From the NCBI GenBank assembly GCA_020722005.1, contig DYLP01000006.1:21561-85560 (forward strand): DNA of 64,000 nucleotides. The letters run 5' to 3'. Numbering within the stretch: the first letter of the stretch is position 1; every line of letters begins with the position of its first letter. Origin of the DNA: Melioribacter roseus. GTDB taxonomy: Bacteria > Bacteroidota > Ignavibacteria > Ignavibacteriales > Melioribacteraceae. A model generated the notes under the pieces. The model was not told the DNA's origin. It saw nothing but the letters and a program-made list of their open reading frames with translations, and ran no database searches. Below, piece after piece: positions 39,401-53,357 of the stretch. A program made the translations under genes and the position numbers.

Positions 39401-40549
39401 TTAATTGAAATGCTTCAAGATTTCCCGTGCAATAACAATTTTCTGGATTTCAGAAGTGCCTTCGTATATTTCTGTAATTTTTGCGTCGCGCAGATATCTT
39501 TCCACATGATACTCTCTAACATAGCCATATCCGCCATGGATTTGAATGGCTTCGAGTGAGTTTTCGACCGCAACTTTTGAAGAATACAATTTTGCCATCG
39601 CTGCCGCTTCGATGTAATCCATCTGCTTGTCTTTCAAAAAAGCTGCTTTTAATGTAAGTAGTTTGGCAGCCTCGAGGTTAACCGCCATATCGGCAAGTTT
39701 GAACTGGATGGCTTGATGATTCGCTATTTCAGTACCGAAAGCTTTCCGGGTTTTCGAATATTTAACAGCTGCCGAAAAAGCAGCTTCTGCAATACCGCAG
39801 GACTGTGCCGCTATACCAATTCTACCGCCGTTTAAAGTCATCATCGCAACATTAAAGCCTTTGCCAACTTCCCACAGAATATTTTCTTCGGGCACTTCGC
39901 AATTATCGAGTAATAGTGAACAAGTGTCGCTACTTCTTATACCCAGTTTGTCTTCCTTTTTGCCTTGTGTAAATCCCGGCATTCCTTTTTCCACAATAAA
40001 ACAAGTAATACCTTTATGACGTTTTTCCTTGTCAGTTTGAGCAAAGACCAAATAATAATCCGCACTCATGCCGTTAGTAGTCCAGTTTTTAGTACCGTTT
40101 ATAATCCACTTATCGCCTTTCTTAAAAGCAAATGTATGCTGATGAGTAGCGTCGCTACCGGCTTCTGGTTCCGACAGTGCAAAGGCTCCAAGTTTGTCGC
40201 CCCCCGCCAGAGGTTTAAGATATTTCTCTCTCTGATAATCCGTTCCCCATTCTTCCAGACCGTAACAAACCAGTGAATTGTTAACCGACATAATTACTCC
40301 AAGGCTGGCATCCACTTTAGAAATTTCTATCATAGCCAGCACATAACTAACTGTATCCAGTCCGGCGCCGTTGTATTCCGGAGATACCATCATACCCATA
40401 AATCCGAGCTCCCCCATTTTTTTTACCAGGTCGTGCGGAAATACGGCGTTTAGATCGCGTTCTACAGCAGACGAAGCTACTTCGTTTTCCGCAAATTCTC
40501 TGGCTGTCTGTTGAATTAAAAGCTGTTCTTCCGTAAGGTTAAAATCCAT
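39401..40549 (-). CDS. Acyl-CoA dehydrogenase
   Basis: MDFNLTEEQLLIQQTAREFAENEV, GAFALSEPEAGSDATHQHTFA, IHGGYGYVREYHVERYLRDAKITEIYEGTSEIQKIVIAR. Confidence 0.96.
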   Translation of the reverse strand: MDFNLTEEQLLIQQTAREFAENEVASSAVERDLNAVFPHDLVKKMGELGFMGMMVSPEYNGAGLDTVSYVLAMIEISKVDASLGVIMSVNNSLVCYGLEEWGTDYQREKYLKPLAGGDKLGAFALSEPEAGSDATHQHTFAFKKGDKWIINGTKNWTTNGMSADYYLVFAQTDKEKRHKGITCFIVEKGMPGFTQGKKEDKLGIRSSDTCSLLLDNCEVPEENILWEVGKGFNVAMMTLNGGRIGIAAQSCGIAEAAFSAAVKYSKTRKAFGTEIANHQAIQFKLADMAVNLEAAKLLTLKAAFLKDKQMDYIEAAAMAKLYSSKVAVENSLEAIQIHGGYGYVREYHVERYLRDAKITEIYEGTSEIQKIVIAREILKHFN

Positions 40550-40668
40550 AAAGACTCCTGGTATTCGTTAAAATTATTTTATTTCTTATGAAACTAAGGA
40601 ATGGAATTCCGAATATCAACTAAATTATTGACGGGAAATTAATTTATGGAGTATTTATATTTGGAATT

Positions 40669-41730
40669 ATGAAAGACAATTCAAAAAAAATATTAAAAGG
40701 TTTGACGCTGAGTGAACTGCGCAATTATTTCGAATCGATCGGCGAGGCAAAATACCGCGGCGACCAGCTTTTTAACTGGCTCTATAATCATATTGTGTTT
40801 GATGCGATAGAATTATCCAACTTCCCCAAAAGTTTGCGCATGCGACTGGCTGAAGAAACAGAATTTACTACTCTTACGTTATTGGATAAGCAGTATTCAT
40901 CCACAACAGGGACGATTAAATATTTGTTCTCCACAAACGACGGGCACAAAATCGAATCGGTATTGATTCCTGATGAGGATAGAAATACACTTTGCTTGTC
41001 TACACAGGTAGGCTGTCCTCTCGATTGTAAATTCTGTGCAACAGGATTAATGGGCTTTAAAAGAAATTTGACAGCTGGCGAAATAATAGACCAGTACCTC
41101 ATAATTGCTTCCAACAGTGGCAAAGAAAAAATAACAAATATAGTTTTCATGGGAATGGGTGAGCCATTAATCAATTACCAAAATACTTTGAGAGCTATCG
41201 AAATATTCACACACGAATTATCTAAAGGATTGAGTCGCAACCGAATCACGGTATCGACTGCAGGAATACCAGAGAAAATTAGAGAGCTTGCAGACAGCAA
41301 TCTTCGTGTAAAACTTGCATTTTCACTCCATTCTACATTTAACGAAATCCGCAATAAAATTATGCCAATCAATAAAAAGTATCCTCTCGAAAAAAATATC
41401 GAAGTATTGAAATATTATGCAGCAAAAACAAAAACACGAATTACTTTCGAATACACAATGCTTCGAGATATTAATGATCGAAATGAGGACATTAAAGGAT
41501 TAGTTAAATTGTGCAGCCAGATTCCATCTAAAATTAACATAATACCATTTAACAGCATTAAACATATGAATCCAGGCGGGATTTCGGCAGAACTGGAACC
41601 AACTCCCCTCGACGAGATAATAAAATTTGCAGATGAATTGCGACAACGCAACATAAGCGTTTTCATTAGAGATACTCAAGGCGACGATATTGCAGCTGCC
41701 TGTGGGCAACTGGCAGTTAAATATAACTAA
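40669..41730 (+). CDS. rlmN: 23S rRNA (adenine(2503)-C(2))-methyltransferase
   Basis: Radical SAM CPLDCKFCATGLMGFKRNL, FMGMGEPLINY, LAFSLHSTFNEIRNKIMPINKKYPL, IRDTQGDDIAAACGQL. Confidence 0.97.
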   Translation: MKDNSKKILKGLTLSELRNYFESIGEAKYRGDQLFNWLYNHIVFDAIELSNFPKSLRMRLAEETEFTTLTLLDKQYSSTTGTIKYLFSTNDGHKIESVLIPDEDRNTLCLSTQVGCPLDCKFCATGLMGFKRNLTAGEIIDQYLIIASNSGKEKITNIVFMGMGEPLINYQNTLRAIEIFTHELSKGLSRNRITVSTAGIPEKIRELADSNLRVKLAFSLHSTFNEIRNKIMPINKKYPLEKNIEVLKYYAAKTKTRITFEYTMLRDINDRNEDIKGLVKLCSQIPSKINIIPFNSIKHMNPGGISAELEPTPLDEIIKFADELRQRNISVFIRDTQGDDIAAACGQLAVKYN

Positions 41731-41748
41731 ATTAAAAGAGGGTTAACC

Positions 41749-42258
41749 ATGAAAGCAGCAATTATTTTCCTGCTTTCTTTTATTCAGGTTTATTCGCAAT
41801 CAACAGTTAAGAAAGCAAAAACCGTCTTAATACTGCCTTTTTACGAAAGACAGTTCAATGTATCGACAGAATTGTACCATTCTTTAAAGACGGGCTTTAT
41901 GAGAGAAAATTATTTAGTGCTGACAAACGATACAGTATGGAAGAAACTTGATAGTCTCGGCATTTCATTTTCTGACATCGATTCTGAGATTGCAGATTCA
42001 ATAAAAAAAATAATCGACTGCGATTTAATTGTCTACGGAAGAATTGACGAAGACATTAAGCCACGCAGTTCATCATTTCACGATCGAAATGTTTCCTATA
42101 AGCCTTTTATAATAAAAGTATACGATACACGTTCAAAATCTCTGGTACTCTATGAAAGAATAGAACTGTTAAGTCGATGGGGACTTTTCAACGACAATAC
42201 GGAAATTCAAGATATCGGATATAAAACTGCTTTGAAATTAAGGGCACTGGGTTACTGA
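41749..42258 (+). CDS. Secreted hypothetical protein
   Basis: Signal peptide MKAAIIFLLSFIQVYSQS; overlaps next ORF by a few bases; DCDLIVYGRIDEDIKP. Confidence 0.7.
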   Translation: MKAAIIFLLSFIQVYSQSTVKKAKTVLILPFYERQFNVSTELYHSLKTGFMRENYLVLTNDTVWKKLDSLGISFSDIDSEIADSIKKIIDCDLIVYGRIDEDIKPRSSSFHDRNVSYKPFIIKVYDTRSKSLVLYERIELLSRWGLFNDNTEIQDIGYKTALKLRALGY

Positions 42259-42698
42259 TGAAAAGTTGGTCATTAATTCTAATTTCGATAATTATAGTAT
42301 TATACGGCTGTGAAGTGTCAAATTTCGAACCAGAAGCGCATAACTTCAGGTTCGAGCAATTAGCCGGTTGTCAAACTCTCGTTTATCAGAATAACCTAGA
42401 TAAGTCGACCACAAAGGACAGTTGTTTTAATTACAGCTTTACTGAAAATTTAGAAGTAGAATTTTGCGTAAAAGGAAACTGCTGTCCTGATTCCAATCGA
42501 TTCGCTGTAGATGGAAAAGTAGTGGGGGACACTATCTACATAGCAGTTAAAGACACCGCCGCTAACTTATGTAGATGCATCTGCAACTATATTATTTTGA
42601 CAGAATTTCAGAATTTAAGCGGCGACGAATACTATATTAAATGCTTAGAAAAGGACTCGGGTAAAATTCTTTATCTGAAAGAAGTAAAACGTCGCTAA
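42258..42698 (+). CDS. Cysteine-rich lipoprotein, unknown function
   Basis: Lipobox VLYGCE; FCVKGNCCPDSNRF...ANLCRCICNYII. Confidence 0.7.
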   Translation: MKSWSLILISIIIVLYGCEVSNFEPEAHNFRFEQLAGCQTLVYQNNLDKSTTKDSCFNYSFTENLEVEFCVKGNCCPDSNRFAVDGKVVGDTIYIAVKDTAANLCRCICNYIILTEFQNLSGDEYYIKCLEKDSGKILYLKEVKRR

Positions 42699-42748
42699 CT
42701 TTTTTGAAGTAGTTTCGTCATAAGTTCATCAATTTTCCAATTATTCGA

Positions 42749-45079
42749 ATGAAAAAACTGATAATAATTTTTTTCCTTTTCTCATCGCTTGTTTATTCTC
42801 AGCAGAAAGGAACTATTAATGGGTTTATATACGACGCCTCCAATGGCGAAGCTCTAATAGGAGCAAATATTTATCTTAAAGGGATGAATTTGGGAACGGC
42901 TTCGAACAACAGTGGTTACTATGCCATTCCAAATATTCCCGAGGGGACATACGAGCTTACGGCAAGTTATATTGGCTACGAAACTTTTTCAACTAAATTG
43001 ACAATTAAAAAAGGCGAAGAAAAAAGACTCGACATTAAATTAATCCCGAAAGCTGTAGAAAGTCAGGAAGTTGTGGTTTCAGCCGATTCGGTCGGAGTAG
43101 CAGAAAGACTTTTCAACAAACCGGTATCGAAAATTGACCTCACGCCTGTTCAACTGAGCAAAGTGCCACAAGTAGTAGAAGCCGACCTGCTACGCACACT
43201 ACAAAGCATGCCAGGTATTGTGCCTGTATCCGATTTTTCCTCGGCATTATATGTGCGGGGCGGCACACCAGACCAGAATTTATTTTTAATCGACGGCACG
43301 GACGTTTACAATCCCGAACATGCATTCGGATTGTTTTCAACTTTCAATACAGATGCAATTAAAAAAGTAGAAGTATATAAAGGTGGATTCGGCGCCGAAT
43401 ACGGCGGTCGCCTGTCAGCTGTAATAAACGTTACAAACAACGACGGAAACAGAAATAATTTTGAAGGGAAAACTACATTAAGTCTTCTTACATTAAATAC
43501 TACTTTACAAACTCCGATTGGTAAAATTGGCTCGCTCTCCGGTTCATTGCGCCGCACTTACCTCGATCAAACACTGGCAAAAGTAATTGATGATATACCG
43601 GACTATTATTTCCTGGATGGCAACTTAAAAGCCTTTTTTGATCTTAACAATAAAAATAAACTAAGTGTAAGTTTTTATGGCGGAATAGACAACCTCGATT
43701 TTAAGTTGGATGAAGACCGTCCTCAATCATTCGGTTTCAAATATGTATGGGGGAATCAAACAGGAAGTATAAACTGGAAGACAATATTATCCCCAAAACT
43801 TTTCGGAAATTTCTGGATTACTGCCAGTAGATTTTTCTCTGATTTTAATATTGATATAGTAGAATTCAGAGAGGAAAATAGAATTGAGGACTTTACTTTT
43901 AAAGGAGCGATTGATTATTTCTACAGCAAAGAATTTAATTTTAAATTGGGTTTCGAACAAAAGAATATTAACGGAGCTTTAAAACAGAATTTCACGTCTG
44001 CGCGTATCGACGTATCGAAGCATAGAACTCTCTACTCACTTTATTTCAGCGCACAATGGAATCCAGATCCTCTCTGGAATATTGAAACGGGTTTGCGCTA
44101 CGATTATTTCGATTCCGACAAAAATTTTAGTAATCTCGACCCGCGCTTGACAATCAAATATCGATTAACGGAGGAAAGCAATCTCAAATTTTCCACTGGA
44201 ATTTTTCATCAATATGCAAACAGAATTCCGAGATTATTTTTTGTAAGCATTTGGGTTAGTGCCGATGATTACATAAACGGTTCCAGTTCAAATCATTACA
44301 TCCTCAGTTACCAGCGCATGCTCACAAAAAATGTCGAATTCGAAATAGAGAGCTATTATAAAACATACGACAACATTTACTCCTTCAATCCCAATTATAC
44401 AGCTGAAGTGGAGCCTCAGGGTTATACGGAAGATAATTTACCCGTTTTTGCTTCGACCAAAGGTTTGTTCAACCGCGGTGATGGATATTCGAAAGGCATT
44501 GAAATACTGCTCAGAAAAGACGCAGGAGCATTAAACGGATGGCTGGCTTATTCTTACGCACAAACAAAATATCTGATTGATAACATCAACAATAATAATT
44601 ATTTCAATCCCAGACACGACAGGACTCATGCAATCAATTTTGTACTCAATGCTGACCTAAACAATCTTTTCAATGAATTATACGGCAGGAAATTTACTAA
44701 TAGCAAAAAGCAATGGAATCTGGGATTAAACTTCACGTACTTTTCGGGACAACCAATTACCCTCCCAGCTTCTGTTTATATTGCAAATTCAGTACCCGAC
44801 TGGGACTTAACCAAGAATAGCCTACAACTTTACCCTTCAGGAATAAACGAATTCAGGTTACCATATTATGCACGACTCGATTTGAGTATCAATTACAAAA
44901 TCTTATACGACGGATGGTCTCTTTCTCCATACATTCAGGTATTTAATCTACTAAACAGAAAAAATGTATGGTTTATTCAGTACGAAAACGAAATCAAAAA
45001 CAATACTGCACAATTGAAAGTTAAAAACGTAACAATGTTCCCAATTCTTCCAAGTATTGGCATTACAATAAAATTCTGA
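42749..45079 (+). CDS. TonB-dependent receptor with N-terminal carboxypeptidase-like regulatory domain
   Basis: GTINGFIYDASNGEALIGANIYLKGMNLGTASNNSGYYAIPNIPEGTYELTASYIGYE; plug LRTLQSMPGIVPVSDFSSALYVRGGTPDQNLFLIDGTDVYNPEHAFGLFSTFN. Confidence 0.95.
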   Translation: MKKLIIIFFLFSSLVYSQQKGTINGFIYDASNGEALIGANIYLKGMNLGTASNNSGYYAIPNIPEGTYELTASYIGYETFSTKLTIKKGEEKRLDIKLIPKAVESQEVVVSADSVGVAERLFNKPVSKIDLTPVQLSKVPQVVEADLLRTLQSMPGIVPVSDFSSALYVRGGTPDQNLFLIDGTDVYNPEHAFGLFSTFNTDAIKKVEVYKGGFGAEYGGRLSAVINVTNNDGNRNNFEGKTTLSLLTLNTTLQTPIGKIGSLSGSLRRTYLDQTLAKVIDDIPDYYFLDGNLKAFFDLNNKNKLSVSFYGGIDNLDFKLDEDRPQSFGFKYVWGNQTGSINWKTILSPKLFGNFWITASRFFSDFNIDIVEFREENRIEDFTFKGAIDYFYSKEFNFKLGFEQKNINGALKQNFTSARIDVSKHRTLYSLYFSAQWNPDPLWNIETGLRYDYFDSDKNFSNLDPRLTIKYRLTEESNLKFSTGIFHQYANRIPRLFFVSIWVSADDYINGSSSNHYILSYQRMLTKNVEFEIESYYKTYDNIYSFNPNYTAEVEPQGYTEDNLPVFASTKGLFNRGDGYSKGIEILLRKDAGALNGWLAYSYAQTKYLIDNINNNNYFNPRHDRTHAINFVLNADLNNLFNELYGRKFTNSKKQWNLGLNFTYFSGQPITLPASVYIANSVPDWDLTKNSLQLYPSGINEFRLPYYARLDLSINYKILYDGWSLSPYIQVFNLLNRKNVWFIQYENEIKNNTAQLKVKNVTMFPILPSIGITIKF

Positions 45080-45083
45080 TAAA

Positions 45084-45974
45084 ATGAAAAAATATTTATT
45101 AGCAATAGTGAGTTTGTTACTGGTAGCCTGCGGCGAAGGTACCGTTGAAATTGGCACCGAGCAGTACAAACCGAAAATAGTAGTCGAAGGGTATCTTACA
45201 CCAGGGAGTTCCATAAAAGGAATTCGTATAACCAGAAATTTCCCGATAAACAGTCAACCAAATCCTTTTGATCTTATTCTGAAAAACGCAAACGTTAAGG
45301 TTACAGAGATTGAAACAGGAATTACAGAACTCCTTTCCTACGACGATTCGACATTTTCATTTGAGGGTTCGAACAATTTTGTTATAAAATATAACAAGTC
45401 ATACCGCCTAACAGTTGAAGCTGAAATTGATGGGCATCGTCTCGAAGCATCGGCAGTTACGACTACGCCTGCAAAAGGTTTCGAGGTCATACGCGGAGAG
45501 TCGGTACTCGATTCGATGAAATACCGTCAAAAGGAGACTGATAACAATGTCAAAAATTTCAAAGTTGTCTTTAAACCATCGCCAGGTACGGGCTTCTATG
45601 CTTTTTCAATAGTTGCACTCGATGCTTCATATTCTACGTTTATTTATGATAATCCGTATATTGCTGTCGATTCGTCAGACCTCGATGAGAATTTCGACAA
45701 TTTGAGAAATCAGCTTAAATGGCTTCAGTACATAAATTCTTCGGCAGAAAAAATTGAATATGAGATCGAATGGCTCGATACCTGGTTCTACGGCAGATAT
45801 CGTTTAATAATTTATGCTGGAGACGAAAATTTCCGTCGCTTCCTTTTAACTCATAGCAACGTTCAGGAACCAGATGGTAATTTCCATGAACCGTTAATGA
45901 ACTTTGAAGGCGATGCAATGGGCGTTTTCGGTTCGTATTTGGCTGATACTCTTTACTTCAAAGTTCTCAAGTAA
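45084..45974 (+). CDS. DUF4249-family lipoprotein partner of the TonB receptor
   Basis: Lipobox LLVACGE; IVVEGYLTPGSSIKGIRITRNFPI... typical DUF4249 architecture and context. Confidence 0.85.
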   Translation: MKKYLLAIVSLLLVACGEGTVEIGTEQYKPKIVVEGYLTPGSSIKGIRITRNFPINSQPNPFDLILKNANVKVTEIETGITELLSYDDSTFSFEGSNNFVIKYNKSYRLTVEAEIDGHRLEASAVTTTPAKGFEVIRGESVLDSMKYRQKETDNNVKNFKVVFKPSPGTGFYAFSIVALDASYSTFIYDNPYIAVDSSDLDENFDNLRNQLKWLQYINSSAEKIEYEIEWLDTWFYGRYRLIIYAGDENFRRFLLTHSNVQEPDGNFHEPLMNFEGDAMGVFGSYLADTLYFKVLK

Positions 45975-46017
45975 TATCTCTTCGTATTTATTATTTTTGT
46001 AAAAAATTTTTTTTCGT

Positions 46018-46335
46018 ATGGGTTGGATTTACATATTAATTGCCGCTTTCTTCGAAATAAGCTGGGTCGTAGGACTAAAATACAGCAACGGGCTTACTAA
46101 TTTAAAAGCGAGCATTTTTACCATAATTACAATGCTGCTGAGTTTTTATTTTCTTGCACTCGGTTCAAAGGAATTGCCAATTGGAACTGCATATGCTGTA
46201 TGGACCGGCACTGGAGCAGTTGGCACTGTAATCTACGGCATGTTCTTCTTTAACGAATCAAAAGAATTTTTAAGAATATTTTTTATTATGATAATTATAC
46301 TTGGAATAATAGGACTGAAATTAACCGATAAATAA
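46018..46335 (+). CDS. sugE: Small multidrug resistance (SugE/Gdx-type) transporter
   Basis: MGWIYILIAAFFEISWVVGLKYSNGLT, LPIGTAYAVWTGTGAVGTVIYGMFFFNES; four TM helices. Confidence 0.92.
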   Translation: MGWIYILIAAFFEISWVVGLKYSNGLTNLKASIFTIITMLLSFYFLALGSKELPIGTAYAVWTGTGAVGTVIYGMFFFNESKEFLRIFFIMIIILGIIGLKLTDK

Positions 46336-46337
46336 TT

Positions 46338-46883
46338 TTGACAATGAGAAAATTATCGCACGAAGAAATTTCAAAAAACAGAAGCACACTCGACACGCTT
46401 CATAAAGTAAAAAAATTGCCCGTCTATACTGTCCTTCACAATATCAGAAGTAGCTACAACGTAGGATCGATATTACGCACTTCGGATGGAGCAATGATAG
46501 AAAAATTATATTTATGCGGTTACACTCCTGCGCCTCCCAAAAAAGAAGTTCTCAAAACATCGCTTGGTTCTGAAGAGAGCGTTGCTTGGGAATATATAAA
46601 AGATACAAAAAGCATTATTCGTGAGCTTAAAACTAAAGGTATTAAAATTTTTGCACTGGAATTGACCGATAGCAGTAAGCCGTATTATAATCTAACAAAA
46701 AATGATTTTCCGCTTTGCCTTGTAGTTGGAAATGAAATCAGCGGAGTAACTGACGATATACTCGAATTATGCGACTTTTCAATTGAAATTCCTCAGTACG
46801 GAATAAAGCAGTCATTAAATGTAGCGGTTGCTTACGGCATATCGATTTTCGATTTAAGAAGAATTTACGACACAAATAATTAG
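46338..46883 (+). CDS. TrmH/SpoU family RNA 2'-O-methyltransferase
   Basis: VLHNIRSSYNVGSILRTSDGAMIEKLYLCGYTP, LVVGNEISGVTDDIL, IPQYGIKQSLNVAVAYGI. Confidence 0.93.
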   Translation: MTMRKLSHEEISKNRSTLDTLHKVKKLPVYTVLHNIRSSYNVGSILRTSDGAMIEKLYLCGYTPAPPKKEVLKTSLGSEESVAWEYIKDTKSIIRELKTKGIKIFALELTDSSKPYYNLTKNDFPLCLVVGNEISGVTDDILELCDFSIEIPQYGIKQSLNVAVAYGISIFDLRRIYDTNN

Positions 46884-47532
46884 CCCGCGTATGTAAAATA
46901 GCTTTCCCCTCTGTCGTTAATATGAATCAGCAAAATATTTGCACGAACGAGTTTGATTAAAGTTCGCGACGCTCTTCGTTCGGAGATATTTGCTATTTTA
47001 CAAAGTGTTTTAACCGTTATCGTTTCATATCTGTCAAGGTAATCAAAAACAATTTTTTCGTTTTTTCCAAGAGAATAATTTTTTAACGATACACCGGCTG
47101 ACTGAGTTTGTAACAATTTGATCATTTCTTTACTCGCCTGCACGCTTTTATCGTTAATCCGTACGTACACGATTGCATTATTTAAATCTAGGCTAGGTTT
47201 ATAATCCTGTAGTCTATGGGGTTTAAGTTTCGATTCTTTAATTTCCACAGCCATAATTTCTTTATCATTAATTGGAATAACTGAGGTAGAATATTCGATG
47301 GGTGGCTCAATAAAATCACGAGCGGCTTTTTCAATTAACTCGAGGTCTGATTTTTCACTTTCGATACCATAAATTTTTTTATCGTCGTCCACACCAAGTA
47401 AAAGATAGCCACCTCGCGTGTTTGCTAAAGCCATCATTTCTTTGGCAATCTTTTCGTAGGAGGAAAAGCGCTGTTTGAATTCAACATATAAATTTTCGCC
47501 TCCTTCTATCAGTTCAAGTATTTTTTTGCGGT

Positions 47533-47536
<4 letters not shown>
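46880..47536 (-). CDS. Schlafen AlbA_2-domain protein with C-terminal winged-helix-like region
   Basis: GGENLYVEFKQRFSSYEKIAKEMMALANTRGGYLLLGVDDDKKIYGI; C-term EKIVFDYLDRYETITVKTLCKIANISERRASRTLIKLV. Confidence 0.85.
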
Positions 47537-53194
<5,658 letters not shown>

Positions 53195-53357
53195 TCACTC
53201 CAGTTTTTCGAAGTTGAAAGTTAAATAATGAGGTTCTGAAATGCAATTAATCACTTTATAACTCCACACTTATAAAGTCAACCAACCAGATAGTTCCACT
53301 CGATATAAAAATTGGAATAGAATATTCTTATTTTTGTTTTCAAACCTTTAGCAAAAT

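Noticed and set aside
45975-46017. Guanidine riboswitch upstream of the SugE/Gdx gene
   Set aside because: The gap is only 43 bp and AT-rich; no room for the aptamer.
53329-53336. tattTTTG resembling the Bacteroidetes TAnnTTTG -7 promoter box upstream of glnE
   Set aside because: No TTTG/TTG -33 element at proper spacing (nearest TTG only 14 bp away), and the motif is common in AT-rich DNA.
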